Source: Sphingomonadaceae bacterium OTU29LAMAA1 (lineage in GTDB: Bacteria; Pseudomonadota; Alphaproteobacteria; Sphingomonadales; Sphingomonadaceae). Taken from it: DNA of 64,000 bases. This document shows, in pieces, positions 26,680 through 35,513 of the stretch; the stretch's first letter is position 1, and each line of letters begins with the position of its first letter. The notes beneath the pieces are model-generated. The model was not told where the DNA came from and ran no database searches. It saw only the letters and a program-made list of their open reading frames with translations. The stretch covers positions 2,460,001-2,524,000 of the forward strand of contig CP099617.1 in NCBI GenBank assembly GCA_024072375.1, written 5' to 3'. Made by a program: the position numbers and the translations under genes.

Positions 26680-27630
26680 ATGCATCAGGCGCGGTCCCCA
26701 AGAAAAACTGTCCCGGCCGCAATCGTTTCGGGTGACGCTACGGCATCCGCCGGTCTGGCCTTCGTCGCGCTGGTCGTCGCCAATATCGCACTGGCCTTCG
26801 GGCCGTGGTTCGTCCGGCTCGCCGATGTCGGACCGGTCGCGGCGGGGTTCTGGCGGATCGCGATCGCGGTGCCGTTCCTCGGTAGCCTGGCGCTGGCGAG
26901 CGGAGCGCGCCCTGTCCGCTTGCCGCCATTGCTGTGGATCATGCTCGGCATCGGCGGCATCGCCTTCGCCGCCGACCTCGGCAGCTGGCACCTCGGCATC
27001 GTCCGTACGACGATGGCCAATGCGACGCTGTTCGGCAATTCGGCGATCCTGATCTATCCGATCTACGGCTTCCTCGTCGCGCGGGCATGGCCGACGCGGA
27101 TGCAGGGATTCGCGCTGCTGCTGGCGGCGGCGGGCGCGGCGCTGTTGCTGGGGCGATCGTACCAGCTCGATCCGCGCAATCTCGCCGGCGACCTCCTCTG
27201 CATCCTCGCGGGCATCCTCTACACCGTCTATATCGTGCTGATGGCGCGGGTGCGGGGCACGATGCGGCCGCTGCCGGCGCTGGCGTTGTCGAGCACCGCC
27301 ACCGCGCTGCCGCTGCTGCTGTTCGCGCTGCTGCTCCACGAACAGGTCATGCCGCAGCACTGGACGCCGTTGCTGGCCCTCGCGCTCGTCAGTCAGGTGG
27401 TGGGGCAAGGCTGCATGATCTACGCGCTCGGCCAATTGTCGCCGCTGGTCGTCGGCATCGCGCTGCTGATCCAGCCGATCGTCGCCGGCGCCGTCGGCTG
27501 GATCGAATATGGCGAGCGGTTGCAGGGACCGGATTGGGTCGGCGTCGCGTTGGTGGCGCTCGCATTGGTGCTGGTGCGGCGCGCCGAGGTTGCACCGAAG
27601 CGCGCGGCGGCGCAGGAGGAAGCGGCATGA
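26680..27630 (+). CDS. DMT-family (EamA) transporter
   Basis: A 316-residue membrane protein with about ten hydrophobic helices in two EamA repeats. The first repeat contains NIALAFGPWFVRLADVGPV and FWRIAIAVPFL, and helix LGIVRTTMANATLFGN is typical. The second repeat ends in the WIEYGERLQGPDWVGVALV motif. Substrates of such transporters range from amino acids to drugs and cannot be told here. The first 20 residues are polar, so a slightly later start is possible. The stop overlaps the COQ9 start (ATGA, 27627-27630), a tight pair whose biological link is unclear. Confidence 0.88.
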   Translation: MHQARSPRKTVPAAIVSGDATASAGLAFVALVVANIALAFGPWFVRLADVGPVAAGFWRIAIAVPFLGSLALASGARPVRLPPLLWIMLGIGGIAFAADLGSWHLGIVRTTMANATLFGNSAILIYPIYGFLVARAWPTRMQGFALLLAAAGAALLLGRSYQLDPRNLAGDLLCILAGILYTVYIVLMARVRGTMRPLPALALSSTATALPLLLFALLLHEQVMPQHWTPLLALALVSQVVGQGCMIYALGQLSPLVVGIALLIQPIVAGAVGWIEYGERLQGPDWVGVALVALALVLVRRAEVAPKRAAAQEEAA

Positions 27631-28280
27631 CGCAGGATCTGACACTCGACGAAATCCGCGATCGCCTTGCCCCCGGGATCGCCGACAATGCGGCGTTCGA
27701 CGGCTGGAGCGACGATGCGCGCGACATGGCTGCGGATGGCGCCGGGATCGATCGCGACGTCGCGCGACTCGCCTTCCCGGACGGTGCGGTCGACATGATC
27801 GACGCCTGGTTCGCCGCGATCGACCGGCAGATGGCCGCGGCTCTGCCGTCCGATGCGCTGGCAGCGATGAAAATCCGCGCACGTATCTCCGCGCTGGTCG
27901 AGGCGCGGCTGGATGCGGTCGCGATCAACCGCGAATCGCTGCGCCGTGCGTTGACGATCCTCGCCCTCCCGCAGAACGTCGTCCGCGCCGCACGACTCGG
28001 CTGGCGCACCGTCGATCTGATGTGGCGCATGGCCGGCGATACCGCGACCGACTACAATCATTACACCAAGCGCACGATCCTGCTCGGCGTCTACGGCGCC
28101 ACGATCACCGTCTTCCTCGACGACAACAGCGAAGGTCATGCCGACACCAGCGCCTTCCTATCCCGCCGGATCGACGGGATCATGCGCTTCGAAAAGGCGA
28201 AGGCAGGCTTCGTGAAGCGTTACGAACATCGGCCGAGCCTGTCGCGCTTCGTCGGCCGGTTGCGCTACCCGGTGGTGTAG
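27627..28280 (+). CDS. COQ9 family protein (ubiquinone biosynthesis)
   Basis: A 217-residue protein with the COQ9 layout. The N-terminal half is TetR-like and helical (LTLDEIRDRLAPGIADNAAFDGWSDDA). The C-terminal region (RAARLGWRTVDLMWRMAGD, TDYNHYTKRTILLGVYGAT) carries the conserved lipid-binding helix and the W-x-x-x-D/Y-N-x-Y-T-K-R block. COQ9 binds isoprenoid lipid intermediates and supports the hydroxylase Coq7 in making ubiquinone-10, the sphingomonad quinone. It is coupled by ATGA to the DMT transporter upstream. No other ubi gene is in the window. Confidence 0.9.
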   Translation: MTQDLTLDEIRDRLAPGIADNAAFDGWSDDARDMAADGAGIDRDVARLAFPDGAVDMIDAWFAAIDRQMAAALPSDALAAMKIRARISALVEARLDAVAINRESLRRALTILALPQNVVRAARLGWRTVDLMWRMAGDTATDYNHYTKRTILLGVYGATITVFLDDNSEGHADTSAFLSRRIDGIMRFEKAKAGFVKRYEHRPSLSRFVGRLRYPVV

Positions 28281-28341
28281 GGACGCGGCGGAAGTGGGAC
28301 TGCCGGCGCATGCCGGATGCGCGGGATCGCCCAGAGGGCAT

Positions 28342-28449
28342 CGTCACCCCGGACTTGTTCCGGGTTCCACCGTGCAGCCACAGGAAAAGCTGGAGCCTCT
28401 GAATATTCCCTCGCGGCACCGTGGCCCCCGGAACAAGTCCGGGGTGACG
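28342..28449. repeat. 108-bp inverted-repeat element, copy B
   Basis: Same length, same end sequences and same interior motif AGCTGGAGCCTCT as the element at 1373-1480, in the same orientation, aligning without gaps. The arms (28342-28368 and 28423-28449) are imperfect here: the left arm has GGGTTCC where copy A has GGGGTCC, and the right arm has GGCCCCC. It fills much of the 265-bp gap between the COQ9 gene and feoA. Confidence 0.85.
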
Positions 28450-28523
28450 AAGTAGATAGGGCTATCGCCCGAACCCGACATTTCCGCGGCGAACGGCAAG
28501 CGCACCGCTTTACTCCCCCCACG

Positions 28524-28542
28524 GTAAATGATAATCAGTCGC
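28524..28542 (+). promoter_or_regulatory. Fur box in front of feoAB
   Basis: GTAAATGATAATCAGTCGC matches the 19-bp Fur consensus GATAATGATAATCATTATC at 14 positions, including an unbroken ten-base core. It ends three bases before the feoA ATG at 28546, so bound Fur would block transcription start or leader transcription. Iron-replete repression of feoAB is expected. Confidence 0.7.
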
Positions 28543-28545
28543 ATC

Positions 28546-28824
28546 ATGGATATGTCGCGTACCGTCGTGCCCGCCCTCGATCTCGTGTCGCTTCCCCGTC
28601 GCCAGCCCGCGACCGTATCGGGCATCGACTGGACGCGGCTGGCGCTGCCCGAAGCGCGGCGGCTGCGCGAACTCGGTTTCGACGAAGGCGTGCCGGTAGA
28701 GGTGCTGCACCGTGCTTCGCTGGGTGGCGGACCGATCGCGTGTCGTATCGGCCGGATGACCGTGGCACTGCGTCGCGCGGTGGCCGGCGCTATCCATGTC
28801 GCTCCGGCGCTTCCAGCCGAATAA
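28546..28824 (+). CDS. feoA: ferrous iron transport protein A
   Basis: A 92-residue SH3-like protein. The family pattern is visible: ALPEARRLRELGFDEGVPVEVLHR, then LGGGPIACRIGRMTVALRRAVAGAI. FeoA supports FeoB-mediated Fe(II) uptake at the inner membrane, probably by binding FeoB. Codon 28546 is the most likely start; ATG 28552 is close behind, and ATG 28528 would lie inside the Fur box. feoB begins 3 bp after the stop. No feoC gene is present, as usual outside gammaproteobacteria. Confidence 0.9.
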   Translation: MDMSRTVVPALDLVSLPRRQPATVSGIDWTRLALPEARRLRELGFDEGVPVEVLHRASLGGGPIACRIGRMTVALRRAVAGAIHVAPALPAE

Positions 28825-28827
28825 ACG

Positions 28828-30684
28828 GTGCACGCATCTCCGCTGGTCGCGCTGGTCGGCAATCCCAATGCCGGCAAAAGCGCGCTGTTCAACGCGCTGA
28901 CCGGCGCGCGGCAAAAGGTCGGCAACTATCCCGGCGTCACGGTCGAGCGGCATTCGGGCCGGCTGGTCATGGACGACGGCCGCCCGATCGAACTGATCGA
29001 CCTGCCCGGGGCCTATAGCCTCGAACCCTCCAGCCCCGACGAACGCGTCACCCGCGACGTCGTGACGGGGACCAGCAGCCTCGAACGTCTGCCCGACGCG
29101 CTGATCGTCGTGGTCGATGCCGCCAATCTCGACAACCATCTGCGCTTCACGTTGCAGCTGATCGCGCTCGGATTGCCGGTGGTGGTCGCGCTCAACATGG
29201 TCGACCTTGCCGAGCGGGACGGACTGACGCTCGATGCGGCAATCCTCGAACGCGAACTGGGTGTGCCGGTGATCCCGACCGTCGCGGTCCGCAAGCGCGG
29301 CCTCGATGCCTTGCGCGGCGCGCTCGGCGAAATCGTCGGCGGCGGCGGACGCAAGCCCGATGTCGGCGCGGGCACGCAGGACGATATCGTCCATCTGCAA
29401 CGCCGCGCCCGCCAGATCGCCACCGCGGCGACCGTGTCCGAAACCGCCGGGCGCCGCTGGGCGCACATGCTCGATTCGGTCGCGTTGCACCCGGTGGCGG
29501 GGCCGCTGCTGCTCGTCACGATCCTGTTCGTGATGTTCCAGGCGGTGTTCACCTGGGCGAGCGTACCCGCCGATGCGATCGATGCCGGCTTCGGCTGGCT
29601 GCAGGATGCGATCAAGACCGCGATGCCCGACGGCTTCGTCCGGTCGCTGCTGACCGACGGGCTGATCGCCGGCGTCGGTGCGGTGATCGTGTTCCTGCCG
29701 CAGATCCTGATCCTGTTCCTCTTCATCCTGGTGCTCGAATCGTCGGGCTACATGGTTCGCGCGGCGTTCCTGATGGACCGGCTGATGGCGACCGTCGGCC
29801 TGTCCGGCCGCGCGTTCATTCCGTTGCTGTCGAGCTTCGCCTGCGCCGTCCCCGGCATCATGGCGACACGCACGATCGACGACGAGAAGGACCGGCTGAC
29901 CACGATCCTGATCGCCCCGCTGATGACGTGCAGCGCGCGCTGGCCGGTCTACACGCTCATCATCGGCGCGATGATCCCCAACACCCAGCTGGCGCCGTTC
30001 GTACGGTTGCAGGGCGTGGTGATGTTCGGCCTGCTCGTGATCGGCATCGCCGGCGCGTACGTCGCCGCGCTGATCCTCCGCCGCACCGTCACCAAGGGTG
30101 CATCGTCGGGCTTCATGATGGAGATGCCGAAATACCAGGTCCCGCGCCTGCGCGACGTCCTGCTCGGCCTGTGGCAGCGCGCGGTGATCTTCCTCAAGCG
30201 CGCCGGCACGATCATCGCCGCGACGACGGTCGTGCTCTGGCTGCTGCTGAGCTTCCCCAAGCCGCCCGAGGGCAGCGGCATCAGCCCGGTCGATTATTCG
30301 GTCGGCGGCCGCATCGGCCACGGCATCGAATACGTAGTCAAGCCGATTGGCTTCAACCGCGACATCGCGCTCGCCCTGCTACCGGCGATGGCGGCGCGCG
30401 AGGTCGCGGTGTCGGCGATCGGCACCGTCTATGCCATTGACGATGCCGAGGGCAGCGGCGCGGACCGCATCACCGACCAGATCCGCGGCCGCTGGACGCT
30501 GCCGACCGCGCTCGCCTTCCTGATGTGGTTCGTCTTCGCGCCGCAGTGCATTTCGACCATCGCGGTGACCCGGCGTGAGACCAACGGGTGGAAGTGGCCG
30601 CTGTTCATGGTTGGCTATTTGTTCGCCGCCGCCTACATCATGGCCGGGATCACTTACTGGCTGGCCATCTTCGCCGGCCTCTAG
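28828..30684 (+). CDS. feoB: ferrous iron transport protein B
   Basis: Inner-membrane Fe(II) transporter with a cytoplasmic G domain. The G motifs are clear: GNPNAGKS (G1), DLPGAYSLEP (G3), NMVDLAERD (G4). Two Gate blocks with conserved cysteines follow (SFACAVPGIMATRTI and MTCSARWPVYTLI). The 618-residue length is shorter than E. coli FeoB but normal for alphaproteobacteria. GTG start at 28828. It is cotranscribed with feoA under a Fur box. The last helix (VGYLFAAAYIMAGITYWL) ends close to the C-terminus, without the extra FeoC-related tail. Confidence 0.96.
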   Translation: MHASPLVALVGNPNAGKSALFNALTGARQKVGNYPGVTVERHSGRLVMDDGRPIELIDLPGAYSLEPSSPDERVTRDVVTGTSSLERLPDALIVVVDAANLDNHLRFTLQLIALGLPVVVALNMVDLAERDGLTLDAAILERELGVPVIPTVAVRKRGLDALRGALGEIVGGGGRKPDVGAGTQDDIVHLQRRARQIATAATVSETAGRRWAHMLDSVALHPVAGPLLLVTILFVMFQAVFTWASVPADAIDAGFGWLQDAIKTAMPDGFVRSLLTDGLIAGVGAVIVFLPQILILFLFILVLESSGYMVRAAFLMDRLMATVGLSGRAFIPLLSSFACAVPGIMATRTIDDEKDRLTTILIAPLMTCSARWPVYTLIIGAMIPNTQLAPFVRLQGVVMFGLLVIGIAGAYVAALILRRTVTKGASSGFMMEMPKYQVPRLRDVLLGLWQRAVIFLKRAGTIIAATTVVLWLLLSFPKPPEGSGISPVDYSVGGRIGHGIEYVVKPIGFNRDIALALLPAMAAREVAVSAIGTVYAIDDAEGSGADRITDQIRGRWTLPTALAFLMWFVFAPQCISTIAVTRRETNGWKWPLFMVGYLFAAAYIMAGITYWLAIFAGL

Positions 30685-30702
30685 ACATTTTCGGGGCATT
30701 TC

Positions 30703-31260
30703 ATGGCGGGCAGCGTCAACAAGGTCATTCTGGTCGGCAACCTGGGGCGCGACCCCGAATCGCGATCGTTCCAGAACGGCGGCAAGGTCGTCGAACTGCG
30801 CATCGCCACGTCCGAATCGTGGAAGGACAAGTCGAGCGGCGAGCGCAAGGAAAAGACCGAATGGCACACGGTGAAGGTCTTCAACGAAGGCCTTGCCAAC
30901 GTCGCCGAACGCTTCCTGCGCAAGGGGTCGAAGGTCTATATCGAGGGCGCCCTCACCACCCGTAAGTGGCAGGACCAGCAGGGTCAGGACCGCTATTCGA
31001 CCGAGGTGGTGTTGCAGGGCTTCAACAGCGTGCTGACGATGCTCGACGGCCCGAACGGCGGCCAGGGCGGCGGCGGTGGTGGCCGTGGCGGCGGCGACTT
31101 CGGTGGCGGCAGCGACGACTTCGGCGGCGGATCGTCGGGCGGCGGCTATGGCGGCGGCGGCGGCAGCCGCGGTGGCAGCGCGCCGTCGGGTGGTGCGCGC
31201 GGCGGCTTCGGTCAGGGCGGAGGCTTCGCCGACGATCTCGACGACGACGTGCCGTTCTGA
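30703..31260 (+). CDS. ssb: single-stranded DNA-binding protein
   Basis: A 185-residue SSB. The OB-fold covers residues 1-110 ([62 protein letters not shown]). A long Gly-rich linker with Ser/Asp/Arg (about 113-170) is followed by the acidic tip DDLDDDVPF that recruits repair and replication partners. It coats ssDNA as a tetramer. It lies 18 bp after feoB and 2 bp before the HWE kinase gene, so read-through from feoAB is possible, though ssb must have its own expression. No LexA-type site is evident in the short gap. Confidence 0.97.
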   Translation: MAGSVNKVILVGNLGRDPESRSFQNGGKVVELRIATSESWKDKSSGERKEKTEWHTVKVFNEGLANVAERFLRKGSKVYIEGALTTRKWQDQQGQDRYSTEVVLQGFNSVLTMLDGPNGGQGGGGGGRGGGDFGGGSDDFGGGSSGGGYGGGGGSRGGSAPSGGARGGFGQGGGFADDLDDDVPF

Positions 31261-31262
31261 AC

Positions 31263-32852
31263 GTGTCGCGACCCTTCGACATGCTCGATCCCGATCTGCT
31301 GTGCAGCGGCGCGATCGCGGCGACCCCGTCGCCGGTCGCACGCGGCTGGCAGGTCGACGAGGCGGCGCGCACGGCCGCCCTGCAGACCTATAACCTCGAA
31401 TCGCTGCGCAACAGTGCGGCGCTGAAGCGGATCACCGATTTCGCCGCGGCGCTTTGCGATACCCCGGTCGCGTTGATCAGCCTCGTCGAGGAAACGCGAC
31501 AGACGTTCATTTCGCGGACCGGCATCGACGTGACGGAGACGTCGCGCGAGACGTCGTTCTGCGCGCATGCGATGCTGGAGGACCAGATCATGGTCGTCCC
31601 CGACGCGACGCGCGATCCCCGGTTCGTCGACAATGCGCTGGTCACCGGCGACATGAACATCCGCTTCTACGCCGGCGCGCCGCTGGTGTCGGAAGACGGC
31701 ATTCCGCTCGGGTCGCTCTGCGTCATCGACACCGAACCGCGCGAAGGGCTTACCCCCCTGCAATTGCAGGGGCTGGCGACGCTGGCCGACAATGTCCTGG
31801 CGCGGCTGCGCGACAGTCGCGATGCAGCCGCGTGGCGCGCCGCCGAGCGCGACACCCGCCGCCTGCTGTCCGACAGCGAGGACCGGTTCCGTACGCTCGC
31901 CGACACCATGCCGCAGATGGTGTGGTCGACGCTGCCCGATGGCTATCACGATTATTACAACGCCCGCTGGTACGAATTTACCGGCACGCCGCTCGGATCG
32001 ACCGATGGCGAAGGCTGGAACGACGTCTTCCATTCGGAGGATCAGGAGCGTGCCTGGAGCGTCTGGCGGCATTCGCTGACCACCGGCGACCCCTATCAGA
32101 TCGAATATCGCCTGCGCCATTTCGACGGCACCTATCGCTGGGTGCTCGGCCGCGCGCTGCCGATCCGTGACGATGCCGGCACGATCACGCGCTGGTTCGG
32201 CACCTGCACCGACATCCACGAACAGAAACTGGCGCTGCACGAGCGCGAGGTGATCAGTCAGGAACTGTCGCACCGGATCAAGAACATCTTCTCGGTGATT
32301 TCCGGCCTGATCTCGTTCGCCGCGCGCAGCCGGCCGGACTTCGCCACCGTCGCGGCCGACCTGCGACTCCGCATCACCGCGCTCGGCCGTGCGCACGACT
32401 TCGTCCGCCCGCACAGCCCCAGTTCGCGTCCGTCAATGCAGCAGGACAGCCTGCACGGCCTGCTGGGCGAATTGTTCGAACCCTACCGCCGCAGCGATCG
32501 CCAGCCGATCGTCATCACCGGCGACGAGATCGCGATCGACGATCGCTCGGCAACGCCGCTCGCGCTGCTGTTTCACGAGCTCGCGACCAACGCGACCAAA
32601 TATGGCGCTTTGTCGACCGAGGACGGCGTTATCGACCTGTCGATCCGGCGCTTCGACGACCATGTCGCGCTGTGCTGGGTCGAGCGCAACGGACCGGCCG
32701 TGGTCGTGCCCACCGGCCCGCAGGGGTTCGGCAGCCAGTTGATCGAATTGTCGGCCGTACGTCAGCTGGGCGGCACGGTGGACCGCGACTGGCGTGTCGA
32801 TGGGCTGGTGGTAACTGTCACGGTGCCGCTGGCGGCGTTCAGCCGGGCCTGA
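31263..32852 (+). CDS. HWE-family sensor histidine kinase (GAF-PAS)
   Basis: A cytoplasmic sensor kinase of 529 residues. An N-terminal GAF domain (FAAALCDTPVALISLVEE through GIPLGSLCVIDTEPR, about 60-190) precedes a PAS domain (FRTLADTMPQMVWSTLPDG to RWFGTCTDIHEQK, about 205-320). The kinase core has ELSHRIKNIFSVI (phosphoacceptor His), the N-box HELATNATKYGAL and the W-x-E of CWVERNGP, which together define the HWE class. There are no membrane segments. In Sphingomonas such kinases feed the PhyR/EcfG general stress response. The start is GTG 31263; ATG 31281 is possible. A receiver gene faces it 24 bp away. Confidence 0.9.
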   Translation: MSRPFDMLDPDLLCSGAIAATPSPVARGWQVDEAARTAALQTYNLESLRNSAALKRITDFAAALCDTPVALISLVEETRQTFISRTGIDVTETSRETSFCAHAMLEDQIMVVPDATRDPRFVDNALVTGDMNIRFYAGAPLVSEDGIPLGSLCVIDTEPREGLTPLQLQGLATLADNVLARLRDSRDAAAWRAAERDTRRLLSDSEDRFRTLADTMPQMVWSTLPDGYHDYYNARWYEFTGTPLGSTDGEGWNDVFHSEDQERAWSVWRHSLTTGDPYQIEYRLRHFDGTYRWVLGRALPIRDDAGTITRWFGTCTDIHEQKLALHEREVISQELSHRIKNIFSVISGLISFAARSRPDFATVAADLRLRITALGRAHDFVRPHSPSSRPSMQQDSLHGLLGELFEPYRRSDRQPIVITGDEIAIDDRSATPLALLFHELATNATKYGALSTEDGVIDLSIRRFDDHVALCWVERNGPAVVVPTGPQGFGSQLIELSAVRQLGGTVDRDWRVDGLVVTVTVPLAAFSRA

Positions 32853-32876
32853 CGTCGCCGGCCGCGCCGGGTTTCG

Positions 32877-33278
32877 TCAGCTTCCGGTCGGGCGATAGAC
32901 GACGATGTCGTCATTGGCCGGTGTCTCGCCGGCGCCCGTCGCCATCGCCGCCGCTGCCAGAATCGCGGCCTCGCTGAACGGCTTGCGGATGTAACCAAGG
33001 GCGCAGTCACCGTCGCAGTCGATTTGCGACGGATTGGCCGTGACGAACACCACTTTCACACCGAAATCGCGCGCCATGCGCTGTGCGATACCCGGACCGG
33101 TAGGGCCATCGCGAAGATTGACGTCGACGAAGGCGAACCCGCAACCCGGTGCCGCCTCGATCGCCGATACGCTGTCTGCCGCGATCGCCGCGACGGTGTA
33201 ACCGGCATCGATCAGGATACGCTCCAGATCGAGGGCTACGAAAATTTCATCTTCGACGATCAATGCTGTCTTGGTCAT
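32877..33278 (-). CDS. single-domain response regulator (receiver only)
   Basis: A 133-residue receiver with the acidic pocket (LIVEDE), the phosphoacceptor Asp in AFVDVNLRDG, the switch Thr in VVFVTANPS and the Lys in LGYIRKPF. No output domain exists. The GPTGPG after the Asp and the G-Y-x-x-K-P-F end resemble the lone receivers of alphaproteobacterial stress circuits (SdrG/MrrA group, FAT GUY type). Such proteins relay phosphate between HWE kinases and PhyR. The ATG at 33278 has a better Shine-Dalgarno distance (GGGAAG) than the one at 33281. An EcfG-type promoter lies just upstream. Confidence 0.85.
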   Translation of the reverse strand: MTKTALIVEDEIFVALDLERILIDAGYTVAAIAADSVSAIEAAPGCGFAFVDVNLRDGPTGPGIAQRMARDFGVKVVFVTANPSQIDCDGDCALGYIRKPFSEAAILAAAAMATGAGETPANDDIVVYRPTGS

Positions 33279-33302
33279 CATACTTCCCGGCCTGGCATAG
33301 CC

Positions 33303-33328
33303 AAACACAGGTTAACCCCTTTAGTTCC
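33303..33328 (-). promoter_or_regulatory. EcfG (general stress sigma factor)-type promoter for the receiver gene
   Basis: On the minus strand, GGAAC (33324-33328) and GTTT (33303-33306) are separated by 17 bases. Read as GGAAC-N16-TGTT this is one base from the EcfG consensus GGAAC-N16/17-CGTT. Its -10 element is 24 bases ahead of the start codon, a normal leader length. No competing sigma-70 boxes are obvious. Confidence 0.6.
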
Positions 33329-33370
33329 ACGGTTTTCCTGACAATCGTCCAGTTCAGACATTTTTCGGCA

Positions 33371-33958
33371 TTATCGTCGCAACAGGAACACGGCATGCTG
33401 GGCGAGCAGGTTCGCCGCCGCCGCGCTGCGCTGCCGGTCGCCGGAGAGGAACCACGCGCCCCCGACGACCACGTGCCGCGACTTCAGAAAGGCGCGGAAA
33501 TCGTCGATCGTGACGTGATGGATGTTGGGCGTGTCGAACCATTGTTCGGGCAATTGCGGCGTCACCGGCATCCGTCCGCCCCACAGCAACGACAGCCGCA
33601 CACGCCATTGCGCGAAATTGGGGAAACTGACGAACGCCTGTCTTCCGATCCGCAGCAGATGGTCGAGCACCACGTCGGGGGCACGCGCCGTCTGCAACGT
33701 CTGGCTGAGGATCGCATAGTCGAAGCTCTGATCGGGATAACCGGCGAGGTCGACGTCGGCGTCCCCCTGAATCACCGACAGCCCGCGCGAAACCGCGGCG
33801 GCGACGTTGCCCGCATCGATCTCCAGCCCGCGCGCATCGCAACCGCGGCGGTCGCGCAACGCCGCCATCAGCGCGCCGTCGCCGCACCCGACATCGAGCA
33901 CGCGCGATCCCGGCGCGACGTGATCGGCGATCACGGACAGGTCGGGGCGCAGGCTCAT
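33371..33958 (-). CDS. metW: methionine biosynthesis protein MetW
   Basis: A 195-residue class I methyltransferase-fold protein: motif I SRVLDVGCGDGALMAAL, FDYAILSQTLQTARAPD, then LLRIGRQAFVSFPNFAQW and LLWGGRMPVTPQLP. The last blocks are diagnostic of MetW. MetW partners MetX in homoserine acylation in alphaproteobacteria. The start ATG at 33958 overlaps the stop of the GNAT gene (ATGA). The convergent receiver gene's promoter region lies beyond its stop. Gene order on the minus strand is metX, GNAT, metW. Confidence 0.94.
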   Translation of the reverse strand: MSLRPDLSVIADHVAPGSRVLDVGCGDGALMAALRDRRGCDARGLEIDAGNVAAAVSRGLSVIQGDADVDLAGYPDQSFDYAILSQTLQTARAPDVVLDHLLRIGRQAFVSFPNFAQWRVRLSLLWGGRMPVTPQLPEQWFDTPNIHHVTIDDFRAFLKSRHVVVGGAWFLSGDRQRSAAAANLLAQHAVFLLRR

Positions 33959-34386
33959 GGCGCAGCCCGCAGCATCGCCGCCGCCTCCGCCGACAATCGC
34001 TCCATGTACCGATCGGGTCGCAGCGGCGGGTGAAACCCTAGCGTCGCGTACACGCCGTGCGCATCGGCCGTCACGAGCGCGATACGGCGTATCCCGGCAA
34101 AACGCGGGTGATCGACGAACCATTGCACCATCCGCCGGCCCAGCCCCTGCCCGCGCGCCGGCGCATCGATCCACACGTCGGCGATCCAGGCGAAGGTCGC
34201 ATGGTCGGTGATGGCCCGCGCGTAACCGATCTGTTCGCCATCGCGATAGGCGCCAAGACAGTGCGAGCCGGCGATGGCCCGTTCGACCAGCGACCGGTCG
34301 ATATCCGGCGACCAATAGCTCGACGCCAGCCAGCCGTGCACACGCGCCACGTCCAGCCGCGCGCTGTCGTCGTCGAGGTCGATCAT
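33955..34386 (-). CDS. GNAT-family N-acetyltransferase
   Basis: A 143-residue GNAT protein. The acetyl-CoA pyrophosphate-binding motif is [19 protein letters not shown] (Q/R-x-x-G-x-G/A form, about residues 69-88), followed by [19 protein letters not shown]. The N-terminal [19 protein letters not shown] is typical of a small subgroup found in proteobacteria. The substrate is unknown; it could be an amine, amino acid or protein. It overlaps metX upstream and metW downstream, both by ATGA, so it is expressed strictly with methionine synthesis genes. Confidence 0.88.
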   Translation of the reverse strand: MIDLDDDSARLDVARVHGWLASSYWSPDIDRSLVERAIAGSHCLGAYRDGEQIGYARAITDHATFAWIADVWIDAPARGQGLGRRMVQWFVDHPRFAGIRRIALVTADAHGVYATLGFHPPLRPDRYMERLSAEAAAMLRAAP

Positions 34387-35513
34387 CGTCCGCCCTTCAG
34401 GAAACCGTCGACCACGCGGTTCATCTCCGGCGCGTCCAGCAGGAAGGCGTCATGCCCGTAAGGACTGGAGAGTTCGACGAAGCTGACCGGAGCCCCGGCC
34501 GCATTCAGCGCCTGAACGATGCTGCGCGATTCGGCGGTGGGATACAGCCAGTCGGTGTCGAAACTGACGAGGCAGAACCGCGCGCCGGTCGCGCGGAACG
34601 CATTGGCAAGCAACCCGCCATGCTCCTCCGCCAGATCGAAATAGTCCATCGCCCGCGTGATGTAGAGATAGCTGTTGGCGTCGAAGCGATCGACGAAGCT
34701 CAATCCCTGATGCCGCAGATAGCTTTCGACCTGAAAATCGGCGTCGAAGCCGAAGCTCTTGGCGCCATCCTCTTTCCCCGGCCGCGCCTGCAACCTGCGG
34801 CCGAATTTCTCCGTCAATCCGGCCTCGGACAGATAGGTGATGTGCGCCGCCATCCGCGCCACCGCCAGCCCCGCGGCCGGTGGTTCCTCGCCGTAATAGT
34901 CGCCGTCCCGCCATTTCGGGTCGGCCATGATCGCCTGTCGTCCGACCTCGTGGAAGGCGATGTTCTGTGCGGTATGACGTGCGGTCGATGCGATCACCAC
35001 CACCGCATCGACACGGTCGGGGAAGGTCGCGGGCCAGCTGAGCGCCTGCATCCCCCCCATCGATCCGCCGACGACGGCCTTCAGACGATCGACGCCGAGA
35101 TGATCGAGCAGCATCGCCTGTGCCCGCACCATGTCGCGGATCGTAATGACGGGAAACGCCATGCCCGATGGCCGGCCGGTCGCCGGATTGACGCTTGCCG
35201 GCCCAGACGACCCCATGCAGCTGCCCAGGACGTTGCTGCAGATCACGAAATCGCGTGCCGGATCGATCGGCTTGCCGGGTCCGATCATCCGCGCCCACCA
35301 GCCGGGCTTGCCGGTGCGGGGGTGGGCGGAGGCGACGTGCTGGTCACCGGTCAGCGCATGGCAGATCAGGATCGCGTTGCCGCCGTCGGGGGCAAGCGTG
35401 CCATAGGTTTCGTATGCGATCTCGACCGGTGACAGCAGCACACCGCCATCGAGGCGCAGCGGCCCCGGCAACGTCACCTGACGGGACAGGCCGAAGCGGT
35501 CATGGTCTGACAT
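34383..35513 (-). CDS. metX: homoserine O-acetyltransferase/O-succinyltransferase MetX
   Basis: A 376-residue alpha/beta-hydrolase-fold acyltransferase that activates homoserine for methionine synthesis. The nucleophile elbow is [14 protein letters not shown]. Other family blocks are [14 protein letters not shown], the oxyanion/substrate region [24 protein letters not shown] (acid) and [10 protein letters not shown] (catalytic His). The start at 35513 fits the family N-terminus. It leads the metX-GNAT-metW operon, divergent from hisC across 73 bp. I looked for a SAM riboswitch in that gap and found none; it is too short for a full one. Confidence 0.96.
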   Translation of the reverse strand: MSDHDRFGLSRQVTLPGPLRLDGGVLLSPVEIAYETYGTLAPDGGNAILICHALTGDQHVASAHPRTGKPGWWARMIGPGKPIDPARDFVICSNVLGSCMGSSGPASVNPATGRPSGMAFPVITIRDMVRAQAMLLDHLGVDRLKAVVGGSMGGMQALSWPATFPDRVDAVVVIASTARHTAQNIAFHEVGRQAIMADPKWRDGDYYGEEPPAAGLAVARMAAHITYLSEAGLTEKFGRRLQARPGKEDGAKSFGFDADFQVESYLRHQGLSFVDRFDANSYLYITRAMDYFDLAEEHGGLLANAFRATGARFCLVSFDTDWLYPTAESRSIVQALNAAGAPVSFVELSSPYGHDAFLLDAPEMNRVVDGFLKGGR

